A stretch of DNA of 64,000 nucleotides, taken from NCBI RefSeq assembly GCF_016757735.1, contig NZ_CP068439.1, positions 1,116,001 through 1,180,000 of the forward strand, in the 5' to 3' direction. How positions within the stretch are numbered: position 1 is the stretch's first letter; each line of letters begins with the position of its first letter. A model generated the notes under the pieces. The model was given only the letters and a program-made list of their open reading frames with translations, was not told the origin of the DNA and did no database searches. A program made the position numbers and the translations under genes. This DNA is from Aequorivita iocasae. Its GTDB lineage: Bacteria; Bacteroidota; Bacteroidia; Flavobacteriales; Flavobacteriaceae. Shown in pieces: positions 34,794 through 42,959 of this stretch.

Positions 34794-36047
34794 TTAGGCA
34801 TCAAGTTTTTTAAAGAGCACACAAGCATTGTGCCCGCCAAACCCAAATGTATTGCTCATTGCCACTTTTATATCGCGTTTTTGAGCTTTATTGAGGGTAA
34901 GGTTTAAGGAAGGGTCTATGTTTTCATCTACCGTAGTATGGTTAATGGTAGGTGGAACAATCCCGTATTTCATTGCCAAAATAGAGGCAATAGCTTCAAT
35001 AGCGCCGGCAGCTCCCAAAAGGTGCCCGGTCATGGATTTTGTTGAATTAATATTGATGTCTTTTGCGTGCTCGCCAAAAACATTTACAATAGCTTTCAAT
35101 TCGGCAACGTCGCCCAGAGGGGTTGAGGTTCCGTGGGTGTTTATGGCATCCACTTCATTCGGGCTCATATTGGCATCGCGCAGGGTGTTCAGCATAACGC
35201 GTTCCACACCAATACCGTCAGGATGGGGTGCGGTCATATGGTAAGCATCACTGCTCATCCCACCGCCAACCACTTCGGCATAAATTTTTGCGCCACGCTT
35301 TTTTGCGTGTTCGTATTCCTCAAGGATCAACGCGCCAGCGCCTTCACCCAAAACAAAACCATCACGGGTGGCATCAAATGGACGTGAAGCCGTTTCAGGA
35401 CTATCATTACGGGTAGAAAGGGCGTGCATTGCGTTAAAACCGCCCATCCCGGCTATGGTTACAGCTGCTTCGCTACCGCCGGTTACAATAATATCGCAAT
35501 GCCCCAAACGTATGTAGTTTAGTGCATCTATCATCGCATTGGCAGAGGAGGCGCAGGCAGAGACCGTTGTATAATTTGGCCCCATGAAACCGTGCTTTAT
35601 GGAAATATTTCCAGGCGCAATGTCCGCAATCATTTTTGGAATAAAGAAGGGGTTGAAACGTGGTGTTCCATCCCCTTCTGCATAGTTTATTACTTCATCT
35701 TGAAAAGTTTCCAGCCCACCTATTCCGGCTCCCCAAATTACACCAACACGAAATTTATCAACCTCGTCGAGGTTTATTCCGGCGTCTTGTATGGCTTCAT
35801 CTGAAGATACAAGGGCATATTGGGCAAAACGGTCAAGTTTTCGGGCTTCTTTCCTGTCAAAATGATCTTCTGCGTTGAAATTCTTCAATTCGCAAGCGAA
35901 TTTTGTTTTGAACTTTTCAGTATCAAAATAAGTTATGGGCGCACAGCCACTTTTCCCACTAACAAGAGCATCCCAATATTCTTGAATATTGTTACCGATA
36001 GGGGTAAGTGCACCAAGGCCTGTAACTACAACTCGCTTTAATTCCAT
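34794..36047 (-). CDS. fabF: Beta-ketoacyl-ACP synthase II
   Basis: 417 residues, the usual KAS II length. The nucleophile is in TVSACASS (about C164), the catalytic histidines in NTHGTSTPLGD and KSMTGHLLGAAGA, and the C-terminal GFGGHNACV is present. It elongates acyl-ACP with malonyl-ACP in fatty acid synthesis. The gene follows acpP by 10 bp. Confidence 0.97.
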   Translation of the reverse strand: MELKRVVVTGLGALTPIGNNIQEYWDALVSGKSGCAPITYFDTEKFKTKFACELKNFNAEDHFDRKEARKLDRFAQYALVSSDEAIQDAGINLDEVDKFRVGVIWGAGIGGLETFQDEVINYAEGDGTPRFNPFFIPKMIADIAPGNISIKHGFMGPNYTTVSACASSANAMIDALNYIRLGHCDIIVTGGSEAAVTIAGMGGFNAMHALSTRNDSPETASRPFDATRDGFVLGEGAGALILEEYEHAKKRGAKIYAEVVGGGMSSDAYHMTAPHPDGIGVERVMLNTLRDANMSPNEVDAINTHGTSTPLGDVAELKAIVNVFGEHAKDININSTKSMTGHLLGAAGAIEAIASILAMKYGIVPPTINHTTVDENIDPSLNLTLNKAQKRDIKVAMSNTFGFGGHNACVLFKKLDA

Positions 36048-36057
36048 AGAAGAATTC

Positions 36058-36291
36058 TTATTTTGCTGCTTCTATATAGGAAATTGCTTGACCAACAGTG
36101 GCAATGTTTTCAGCTTGGTCGTCTGGAATCTGGATATCAAATTCTTTTTCAAATTCCATGATAAGCTCTACCGTATCTAGGGAGTCTGCTCCTAAGTCGT
36201 TAGTGAAGCTTGCTTCGTTTACAACTTCGTTTTCGTCTACACCTAATTTGTCTACGATAATCGCTTTTACTCGTGATGCAATGTCTGACAT
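36058..36291 (-). CDS. acpP: Acyl carrier protein
   Basis: 77 residues, acidic and helical, with the phosphopantetheine attachment serine S37 in [10 protein letters not shown]. It carries growing acyl chains for FabF, whose gene follows. It heads the minus-strand acpP-fabF-rnc operon, divergent from purN. Confidence 0.97.
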   Translation of the reverse strand: MSDIASRVKAIIVDKLGVDENEVVNEASFTNDLGADSLDTVELIMEFEKEFDIQIPDDQAENIATVGQAISYIEAAK

Positions 36292-36323
36292 AATTCTTGA
36301 TTTTTAAATTTAATTATAAGTGG

Positions 36324-36331
36324 CAAAAATA
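36324..36331 (-). promoter_or_regulatory. -7 box TATTTTTG of the acpP operon
   Basis: A perfect TANNTTTG match on the minus strand, 32 bp upstream of the acpP ATG. No clear -33 element is visible. Confidence 0.6.
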
Positions 36332-36431
36332 AAATATTTTAATTGAAATCACCATTTAATGTTAAAAATGTGCCTTTGATAATTTTGAATTTTCACATTT
36401 CAACAAAATTGGAAAAACCAATTTAAACAAT

Positions 36432-36466
36432 TTTGGGCGAAGTAAAACCCTATTGCCTTACTTTTG
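36432..36466 (+). promoter_or_regulatory. Promoter TTTG-N23-TACTTTTG of purN
   Basis: TTTG at 36432-36435 and TACTTTTG at 36459-36466, 48 bp upstream of the purN ATG. Together with the acpP box it makes the 223-bp acpP-purN gap a divergent promoter region. Confidence 0.65.
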
Positions 36467-36514
36467 TGTTTTATTTGTTAATATTTACTTCGAGAAAAAC
36501 TTTTGGAAACGGGA

Positions 36515-37087
36515 ATGAAGAAGCGGATTGTAATTTTTGCGTCGGGTAGTGGTACCAATGCCGAGAACATTATTAAATACTTTCAACGAACCCAGTTTGC
36601 CGAGGTCGTTCGCGTGCTTTCAAACAAGAAGGATGCCAAAGTTTTGGATCGTGCCGAAAAGCTTGGCGTAAATACGGTTTTCTTTACAAAGGATGAATTG
36701 TTTTCTGAAAACGGCGTTTTAAAAATTTTGCAAGAAGTGAGTCCAGACGTAATAGTATTAGCTGGTTTTCTGCTGAAATTTCCTGAAATTATTCTGAAGG
36801 AATTTCCGAATAAGGTAATCAATATTCACCCGGCATTGCTGCCAAAATACGGCGGAAAAGGAATGTACGGCAACTTTGTGCACGAGGCTGTTGTAAAAAA
36901 GAAAGATGCCGAAACAGGAATAACCATCCATTATGTGAATGAAAATTATGACGAGGGCGCAATTATTTCACAAAAAAAAGTAACCCTTTCAGAAAAAGAA
37001 ACGCCAGAAACCGTTGCTGAAAAGATACATAAATTGGAATACGAGTGGTTTCCGAGGATAATTGAAGAAGTACTTCGCAATGGCTAA
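36515..37087 (+). CDS. purN: Phosphoribosylglycinamide formyltransferase
   Basis: 190 residues from the ATG at 36515 (MKKRIVIFASGSGTN). The folate-dependent GAR transformylase signature is present: the GSGTNAENI phosphate loop, the HPALLPKYGG catalytic histidine region and the conserved aspartate in NENYDEGAII. It performs the third step of purine synthesis. The 3' end overlaps rnhA by 8 bp. A PurF-like gene lies about 3 kb downstream on the same strand. Confidence 0.95.
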   Translation: MKKRIVIFASGSGTNAENIIKYFQRTQFAEVVRVLSNKKDAKVLDRAEKLGVNTVFFTKDELFSENGVLKILQEVSPDVIVLAGFLLKFPEIILKEFPNKVINIHPALLPKYGGKGMYGNFVHEAVVKKKDAETGITIHYVNENYDEGAIISQKKVTLSEKETPETVAEKIHKLEYEWFPRIIEEVLRNG

Positions 37088-37712
37088 AAAACAAAAATTT
37101 TACGTAGTCTGGTTCGGAAATCCTGCTGGTATTTTTGGCAGTTGGGAAGAATGTAAGCGTTCCATACAAGGGGTAAAAGGCGCACAGTACAAAAGCTTCG
37201 AAACTTTCGCCGAAGCCAAAAAAGCTTACAATAAAGAATACTCAGATTATAAAGGAAAGACTGTAAAAAAAGTACTTTCCAAAGAACAGCTTCAAAAAAT
37301 AGGCGAACCGAATCTTTATTCCATCGCGGTGGACGCAGCATCCAGCGGCAACCCCGGAAAAATGGAATATCGCGGGGTGGATACCCAAACGCACAAACAA
37401 CTTTTCCATCAAGGGCCTTTTCAGCAGGGAACCAATAATATAGGCGAGTTTTTAGCTTTGGTTCACGGATTGGCGTTTCTGAAAAAGAACAATAGCGACC
37501 GTATTATTTACAGTGATTCGCGAATTGCAATGGGTTGGGTAAAAAGGAAAAAATGCAACACAAAGCTAAAACAATCTGCGAAAAACAAAACGCTTTTTGA
37601 ATTGGTTGCACGTGCCGAAAACTGGCTCAAAACCAATAAATACGAAACAAAAATAGTGAAATGGGAAACCAAGGCCTGGGGTGAAATTCCTGCGGATTTT
37701 GGGCGGAAATAA
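37080..37712 (+). CDS. rnhA: Ribonuclease H with N-terminal viroplasmin (hybrid-binding) domain
   Basis: 210 residues from the ATG at 37080 (MAKKQKFYVVWFG), which overlaps the purN stop by 8 bp. Residues 5-48 form the hybrid-binding domain (YVVWFGNPAGIFGSWEECK, then VKGAQYKSFETFAEAKKAY). The RNase H fold follows, with the catalytic acids in IAVDAASSGNPG, NNIGEFLALVHGL and IYSDSRIAMGW. It degrades RNA in RNA-DNA hybrids. This domain combination is usual for Bacteroidota. Confidence 0.93.
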   Translation: MAKKQKFYVVWFGNPAGIFGSWEECKRSIQGVKGAQYKSFETFAEAKKAYNKEYSDYKGKTVKKVLSKEQLQKIGEPNLYSIAVDAASSGNPGKMEYRGVDTQTHKQLFHQGPFQQGTNNIGEFLALVHGLAFLKKNNSDRIIYSDSRIAMGWVKRKKCNTKLKQSAKNKTLFELVARAENWLKTNKYETKIVKWETKAWGEIPADFGRK

Positions 37713-37715
37713 ATT

Positions 37716-39281
37716 TTACAGATTAATTTTCATTATCCAGATTTCTTTAAAATATTCGAAATATTTATAGGTTTTCCATTTTTCGTAAACAGGTTTCAAA
37801 GTATTGTTTTGGGCAACATATACGTAATTCCAGTTATTTCTTGGGTTGATGAAAGTTTGTGGGCTGTAGCTTTTTTCAGTTAAAAATTGTGACCATTTTA
37901 CAGCATTTTCTTTTACGGAAAATACATTTGTAACCAGGTAATAGCCCGAAGCCAAACCGGGAACTGCCATCGATTGGATTCTGACCTCCTTTTTTATTTT
38001 ATCCTCTTCTGAAAGAACAATGGGTTTTTTGGCGACTACTTTTTCTTTTTCAAGGGGTTTAATTTCCTTTTTTTCAGTTGAAATAATAGCTATTTTCTTT
38101 TCCTCCACAATAGGTTCTGAAACTTCTGTAACTGCAGGGTCACTAACAAGAGGGTCTGAAGCCACATTTATTTTTTCTTCTAAAAAATCCTTGTTAATTT
38201 CAGTTTCAAATGCTACAAAAAACAAGTAAAAACGATCTGCTTTTGCTTGAAACCTAAGGTTTGCCTGCGTGCTTGCATTGTCCAAAAGGTCATTGTTTGG
38301 GTTTGGGATTTCCATTTTCAATAAATCAAAACCCAATGTGTTGGCGCTGTGTGGGTTTCTATCTGTAAAAAATTCATCACCCATTGTAATAGAACTGTTG
38401 AAAAAATTTTTTTCTTTCCTTACTTTATTGCTTAAAGGTTTATAATCTCCAGATTTTTTATCGAATATAAAAAGCTCATCTGTCTTTATTTTCCGGTCAC
38501 CCTCCATGGCTCCGAGAGCGATGGTAGTATTAACAATGCCTTCTTCTTTGCTTTTAAAACCCTTGAAATCTATATCGATGACTTCTTTATTCACTTCAAC
38601 CAGGCCATTATAGGTCGTGAAGTATTTTGGGCTTTCCGAAGGGTCCTCATAAATAACATATAAAAGCCAACCGGCAGAGCCGCCGCCCGAAATTTCACCT
38701 TCGGTGGCTTTAACGTTGGCAACGGTATAAGTGCCGTTAATAGTTGCAAGATTCTGAAGTTTTGTGGTAACATCGGCATAGCAAACATAGGGGGAATTGG
38801 TTTTGAAAACTTCCGTATTGTAACTATCAAAAATTATTTTACCGATTAAGGTTTCATAGATTCCACTAGGTGTTTTAAACAATATTGAATTTACCGCTGC
38901 ATCCCTTTCGCCACGACCCACGTGTACCATTCTATTGCCAGATTTCCGCAGTGCACTTTTTTCATCAGGGTACAATCCACACCAATAAAGGGCGGCGTAT
39001 GAAATCTTGGGCTTTACAGGAGTGCTTTTTATAATAGCTTCACTGGAGCTAAATGTTGTTTCATCATTATCAATATCTATATATTTCATTTTTACAACAT
39101 CGTTGGGAATGCCAATATCCATTAATGGTTCTGTGGGGTCATCGCCCAAAATGTTGTTTCCAATAAGTATGGAATTCCCCTGAAGATAAAATTGTTTGTT
39201 TTCTTTAAACGGAACGCCATCTTGGGGATATATAAATTGAAAAAACAGAAAGAACGAAATTAAAAAGCATAAGTTTTTCAT
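37716..39281 (-). CDS. Exported adhesin-like protein with C-terminal SPOR-like domain
   Basis: 521 residues with a signal peptide ending IYPQ. Residues about 25-330 resemble the N-terminal domain of large flavobacterial T9SS-linked surface proteins: KISYAALYWCGLYP, the GRGERDAAVN segment, YVCYADVTTKLQ, and GGGSAGWLLYVIYEDP. A charged linker (about 345-425) rich in Glu, Lys and Pro leads to a C-terminal SPOR-like domain (about 440-521: GYYLVTNVFSVKENAVKW and NNWNYVYVAQN). This tail resembles the end domain of some Bacteroidota OmpA-like or gliding-related proteins. The pairing suggests an envelope protein that binds peptidoglycan. It is convergent with rnhA with only 3 bp between stops. Confidence 0.65.
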   Translation of the reverse strand: MKNLCFLISFFLFFQFIYPQDGVPFKENKQFYLQGNSILIGNNILGDDPTEPLMDIGIPNDVVKMKYIDIDNDETTFSSSEAIIKSTPVKPKISYAALYWCGLYPDEKSALRKSGNRMVHVGRGERDAAVNSILFKTPSGIYETLIGKIIFDSYNTEVFKTNSPYVCYADVTTKLQNLATINGTYTVANVKATEGEISGGGSAGWLLYVIYEDPSESPKYFTTYNGLVEVNKEVIDIDFKGFKSKEEGIVNTTIALGAMEGDRKIKTDELFIFDKKSGDYKPLSNKVRKEKNFFNSSITMGDEFFTDRNPHSANTLGFDLLKMEIPNPNNDLLDNASTQANLRFQAKADRFYLFFVAFETEINKDFLEEKINVASDPLVSDPAVTEVSEPIVEEKKIAIISTEKKEIKPLEKEKVVAKKPIVLSEEDKIKKEVRIQSMAVPGLASGYYLVTNVFSVKENAVKWSQFLTEKSYSPQTFINPRNNWNYVYVAQNNTLKPVYEKWKTYKYFEYFKEIWIMKINL

Positions 39282-39400
39282 TCATAGGAAATTAAAAGTT
39301 TCGGAATTTACAATTTTTTTACATATCACGATTTTTTACTTTAAAAATCATCTTATTATTTCTTCAACTTTATAAGTACTTAAAATTGTAAATAATTGAT

Positions 39401-39408
39401 TAAATTTG
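39401..39408 (+). promoter_or_regulatory. -7 box TAAATTTG for the PfkB kinase gene
   Basis: A perfect TANNTTTG match, 21 bp upstream of the ATG at 39430. Confidence 0.55.
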
Positions 39409-39429
39409 CACCCTCTTTAAAAACCCTTT

Positions 39430-40353
39430 ATGAGCAAACTCGTAATTGTTGGCACCGTTGCCTTTGATGCCATTGAAACCCCTTTCGGGAAAACCGATAA
39501 AATTCTTGGCGGCGCCGCTACCTATATAGGTTTGGCAGCTTCCCAATTTAAAGTTGATGGTGCAATAGTTTCAATCGTTGGTGGCGACTTTCCGAAGAAA
39601 GACCTAAAAATGCTCGAAGAAAACGGGATGGATATTACAGGCCTTGAGGTCGTGAAAGATGGAAAAACCTTCTTCTGGAGCGGAAAATATCACAACGATA
39701 TGAATACCCGCGACACTTTAATAACAGATTTAAACGTACTTGCAGATTTCAACCCACAGGTTCCCGAAGAATATCGCGATGCAGAAGTGGTGATGTTAGG
39801 AAACCTACATCCGCTCGTCCAATTGGGCGTGATTGAGCAAATGGATTCACCAAAACTAATTGTGCTTGATACAATGAACTTTTGGATGGATAGCGCTTTA
39901 AATGAATTGATGCAGGTTATTGCAAAAGTAGATGTAATTACAATTAATGATGAAGAGGCAAGACAGCTTTCCGGTGAGTATTCACTGGTAAAAGCTGCCC
40001 ATAAAATTATGGAAATGGGTCCGGAATACGTGGTTATAAAGAAAGGAGAGCACGGCGCATTGCTTTTTAGCGATGATGATGTTTTCTTTGCGCCCGCACT
40101 TCCGCTTGAAGAAGTTTTTGATCCAACCGGAGCTGGCGATACGTTTGCAGGTGGATTTACTGGCTATTTGGCAAAAACCGGCGATTACAGCTATGATAAT
40201 ATGAAGAATGCCATCATTAACGGTTCTGCACTTGCTTCGTTCTGTGTTGAAAAATTTGGTCCCGAAAGATTGCTTCAGCTTTCAAACGGGGAAGTGCACC
40301 AACGCTTGCAGCAATTTAAGAGCCTAACACAATTTGATATCAAATTAACCTAA
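39430..40353 (+). CDS. PfkB-family carbohydrate/nucleoside kinase
   Basis: 307 residues. The PfkB signature DPTGAGDTFAGGF (about residues 233-245) carries the catalytic aspartate and anion hole; the N terminus has the GGAATYIGLAAS substrate loop. The family phosphorylates sugars or nucleosides such as ribose or adenosine. It lies just before a PurF-like gene, so a nucleoside or ribose substrate feeding PRPP or purine metabolism is plausible, but this is inference. A terminator separates the two genes. Confidence 0.88.
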   Translation: MSKLVIVGTVAFDAIETPFGKTDKILGGAATYIGLAASQFKVDGAIVSIVGGDFPKKDLKMLEENGMDITGLEVVKDGKTFFWSGKYHNDMNTRDTLITDLNVLADFNPQVPEEYRDAEVVMLGNLHPLVQLGVIEQMDSPKLIVLDTMNFWMDSALNELMQVIAKVDVITINDEEARQLSGEYSLVKAAHKIMEMGPEYVVIKKGEHGALLFSDDDVFFAPALPLEEVFDPTGAGDTFAGGFTGYLAKTGDYSYDNMKNAIINGSALASFCVEKFGPERLLQLSNGEVHQRLQQFKSLTQFDIKLT

Positions 40354-40358
40354 ATATG

Positions 40359-40385
40359 CGCCCTGAAATTTCAGGGCGTTTTTTG
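40359..40385 (+). terminator. Terminator after the PfkB kinase gene
   Basis: A perfect 10-bp inverted repeat, CGCCCTGAAA followed directly by TTTCAGGGCG, then seven bases starting with six Ts. It precedes the PurF-like gene by 27 bp. Confidence 0.88.
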
Positions 40386-40411
40386 TACATTTATATAGTT
40401 TCAGAAAAAAT

Positions 40412-42310
40412 ATGAGCGACGCCTTAAAACACGAATGTGGAATTGCACTGGTAAGATTGTTGAAACCCTTGGAATATTACAAGGAAAAATACGGCACGGC
40501 ATTTTACGGAGTAAATAAAATGTATCTGATGATGGAAAAGCAGCACAACCGCGGGCAGGATGGTGCTGGTTTTGCAAGCATTAAACTGGATGTAAATCCT
40601 GGGGAGCGGTACATAAGCCGCGTACGTTCCAATGCCGCGCAACCCATTCAGGATATTTTTGCACAAATTAACGAACGCATAAATCTTGAATTCAAAAGCC
40701 ATCCCGAATACAGAGAAGATGTTGCCGCACAAAAAAAGCACATTCCATATATAGGTGAATTGTTTCTTGGCCACGTTCGCTATGGCACCTTCGGAATAAA
40801 CAGTGTTGAAAACGTCCACCCTTTTCTACGTCAAAACAATTGGATGCACCGAAATTTAATAATTGCGGGTAATTTTAATATGACCAATACCAACGAGCTT
40901 TTTGATAATCTCATAAAGCTCGGCATGCACCCCAAGGAAAAAGCCGATACCGTTACGGTAATGGAAAAAATAGGCCACTTTTTGGACGATGCGGTTCGAA
41001 AACTCTACAAAAAGGCAAAGGCAAAAGGAATGACTAAACAAGAGGCCTCTCCCTATATTGCCGAAAACCTTAACGTCGCAAAAATTCTTCGGAAATCTGC
41101 CGCCAATTGGGATGGCGGATATGCTATGGCCGGTCTTTTGGGCCATGGCGATTCTTTTGTGCTTCGCGATCCGGCAGGAATTCGGCCTGCATATTTTTAT
41201 CAAGACGATGAAGTGATTGTGGTTGCTTCGGAAAGGCCCGCAATCCAAACAGTTTTCAATGTTCCCTTTGAAGAGGTGAAAGAATTGGAGCCTGGCAACG
41301 CAATTATTATAAAAAAGGACGGAAGCATGAAACTTTCTGAAATACTTGCGCCATTGGAACGCAGATCCTGCTCCTTTGAACGTATTTATTTTTCCCGCGG
41401 AAGCGATGCCGAAATTTATCAAGAGCGAAAAATGCTCGGAAAATTGATAATGCCGAAAATTTTGGAGGCCATAGATTTTGATACTGAAAATTCAGTGTTC
41501 TCTTTTATACCGAATACTGCCGAAACTTCTTTTTACGGAATGCTGGAAGCTGCACAGGACGAACTGAACAAACAGAAAAATGAGGCAATTTTGAATGAAA
41601 AGGAGAAATTGACCCCAGAAAGGCTTCAAGAAATTCAAGCACACAAAATACGTACAGAAAAGATTGCCATAAAAGATGTAAAACTCAGAACTTTTATAAC
41701 TGACGATAGCAGCCGGGACGATTTGGTTGCGCATGTCTATGATGTTACTTATGGTGTTGTTAAAACAGATGATAACCTCGTAATTATTGACGACAGTATT
41801 GTTCGTGGAACCACCCTGAAGAAAAGTATTTTAAAAATGCTGGATAGGCTTCGCCCAAAACAAATTGTCGTGGTTTCTTCTGCCCCGCAAATTCGTTATC
41901 CGGATTGCTATGGTATCGATATGGCGCGCTTGGAGCATCTGGTCGCTTTTCAGGCAGCCTTGGCACTTCACAAAGATCGTGGAACGTATGATGTTGTAGA
42001 AGAAATCTATCACAAATGTAAGGAGCAAGTTGCAATGGAAGATGCGTCAGTAATCAATCACGTGAAAAAACTTTATGCGCCATTTACAGACGAGGAAATT
42101 TCAGATAAAATTGCAGAGATAATAAGCGATGAAGATATAAAAGCAAAAGTAAAACTTATCTTTCAATCTGTTGATGATTTACATAAAGCATGCCCTAAAA
42201 ATCTTGGCGATTGGTATTTTACTGGCAATTATCCTACGGCTGGTGGAAACCGGGTTGTGAACCGAGCCTACATCAACTTTTATGAAGGCAATCCAGAAAG
42301 AGCGTATTAA
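40412..42310 (+). CDS. Amidophosphoribosyltransferase-like protein, long form
   Basis: 632 residues, well over the 470-510 of typical PurF. An N-terminal class II glutaminase domain starts after an eight-residue leader, with the expected nucleophile C9 in HECGIALVRLL. HNRGQDGAGFA and GHVRYGTFG are further glutaminase motifs. The phosphoribosyltransferase domain has the PRPP loop VIIDDSIVRGTTL (about residues 457-469). Extra sequence sits between the domains (about 375-435) and after the PRPP loop. The reaction by homology is PRPP plus glutamine to phosphoribosylamine, the first step of purine synthesis; whether this long form is the main enzyme or a paralogue cannot be told here. Confidence 0.85.
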   Translation: MSDALKHECGIALVRLLKPLEYYKEKYGTAFYGVNKMYLMMEKQHNRGQDGAGFASIKLDVNPGERYISRVRSNAAQPIQDIFAQINERINLEFKSHPEYREDVAAQKKHIPYIGELFLGHVRYGTFGINSVENVHPFLRQNNWMHRNLIIAGNFNMTNTNELFDNLIKLGMHPKEKADTVTVMEKIGHFLDDAVRKLYKKAKAKGMTKQEASPYIAENLNVAKILRKSAANWDGGYAMAGLLGHGDSFVLRDPAGIRPAYFYQDDEVIVVASERPAIQTVFNVPFEEVKELEPGNAIIIKKDGSMKLSEILAPLERRSCSFERIYFSRGSDAEIYQERKMLGKLIMPKILEAIDFDTENSVFSFIPNTAETSFYGMLEAAQDELNKQKNEAILNEKEKLTPERLQEIQAHKIRTEKIAIKDVKLRTFITDDSSRDDLVAHVYDVTYGVVKTDDNLVIIDDSIVRGTTLKKSILKMLDRLRPKQIVVVSSAPQIRYPDCYGIDMARLEHLVAFQAALALHKDRGTYDVVEEIYHKCKEQVAMEDASVINHVKKLYAPFTDEEISDKIAEIISDEDIKAKVKLIFQSVDDLHKACPKNLGDWYFTGNYPTAGGNRVVNRAYINFYEGNPERAY

Positions 42311-42408
42311 GATTCTAAAATTTTAACACAGCGTTTACCGTTTATCGGAAACCCGCTCCACTTAATCGAAATTGTTGATTAACACTGTTTTACTGCTCAA
42401 ACTTAAAT
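42311..42408. other. Start of a 649-bp gene-free region
   Basis: The gap between the PurF-like gene and sod (42311-42959) holds no credible ORF. This first part is featureless apart from ordinary AT-rich sequence. Two RNA-like elements follow, separated by about 240 bp (42497-42738) in which I see nothing further, and the gap ends with the sod terminator. Confidence 0.7.
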
Positions 42409-42416
42409 TATATTTG
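42409..42416 (+). promoter_or_regulatory. -7 box TATATTTG of RNA element copy 1
   Basis: A perfect TANNTTTG box. It sits 4 bp before the TACCAT of the element, the same distance as in copy 2. Confidence 0.65.
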
Positions 42417-42418
42417 AG

Positions 42419-42495
42419 CTTACCATAAGGCGTAAGTAGGTTAGGTCTATGGTAAGATTTGGGGCAAAATAGGCAGACTCTCGTCTGCCTATTTT
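42419..42495 (+). ncRNA. Candidate small structured RNA, copy 1
   Basis: About 77 nt. A 9-bp stem pairs CTTACCATA (42419-42427) with TATGGTAAG (42448-42456) around a 20-nt loop holding TAAGTAGGTTA. The block ATTTGGGGCAAAA follows, then a 13-bp terminator hairpin at 42466-42495 (AAAATAGGCAGAC, loop TCTC, GTCTGCCTATTTT). A second copy at 42749 keeps the loop core, the GGGGC block, the stem and the -7 box, while the terminator stems differ in sequence. The small ATG frame in it (MVRFGAK) is not kept in copy 2, so an RNA rather than peptide product is likely. I do not recognise the class with certainty. Confidence 0.72.
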
Positions 42496-42738
42496 CATGG
42501 CCTGACCGAAGTGTATGATAAGACCTAACAGTTTGTGATCCACTTCCTATTTCTCTTTGTAAAAGATTGCCTCATCCATCTCTTAAATATTTGTTGAAAA
42601 TAACACATTAGCAATCGCTTAGGAATGTTAAATTTCAGTGTTAAATGCATTTTACTGGCAGAAAAACATTAAAATATGTTTTTCAACGAAAAAATTGGCA
42701 ATTCATCTAAAAGCATAATTTTGAATGCTTTATTGGCA

Positions 42739-42746
42739 TATATTTG
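42739..42746 (+). promoter_or_regulatory. -7 box TATATTTG of RNA element copy 2
   Basis: Identical in sequence and relative position to the box of copy 1. TTTG at 42720-42723 could be a -33 element, although the 15-bp spacing is short. Confidence 0.65.
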
Positions 42747-42748
42747 AA

Positions 42749-42825
42749 CATACCATTAGCATAAGTAGGTTAAGTTCATGGTAGATTTGGGGCAAAAAAA
42801 GGTAAACGCTAGTTTACCTTTTTTT
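42749..42825 (+). ncRNA. Candidate small structured RNA, copy 2
   Basis: About 77 nt, aligned with copy 1 along its 5' 50 nt with only a few substitutions and single-base gaps. The stem is TACCAT (42751-42756) with ATGGTA (42778-42783); the loop core TAAGTAGGTTA and the block ATTTGGGGCAAAA are identical to copy 1. The terminator at 42794-42825 has a 14-bp stem (AAAAAAAGGTAAAC, loop GCTA, GTTTACCTTTTTTT) unrelated in sequence to that of copy 1. The ATG in the stem opens a different reading frame from copy 1. Confidence 0.72.
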
Positions 42826-42905
42826 ATGTTTCAAATTTTTTTTAAGTGGCAAATATTTCAGCAGTTACTTTCAAGTTATCAACCCTCCATTTTTTTAAAC
42901 AAAAA

Positions 42906-42934
42906 AATCCGCAATCATTTAGACTGCGGATTCT
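42906..42934 (-). terminator. Terminator of sod
   Basis: On the minus strand AATCCGCA and TGCGGATT pair around an 11-nt loop, followed by a run of Ts. It lies 26 bp downstream of the sod stop codon. Confidence 0.8.
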
Positions 42935-42959
42935 TAATTTAAATTGTCTAATTTAAAAT

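Noticed and set aside
42448-42471. Mini-ORF ATG GTA AGA (MVRFGAK) in RNA element copy 1
   Set aside because: The corresponding ATG in copy 2 reads another frame because of a one-base difference, so a conserved peptide is unlikely.
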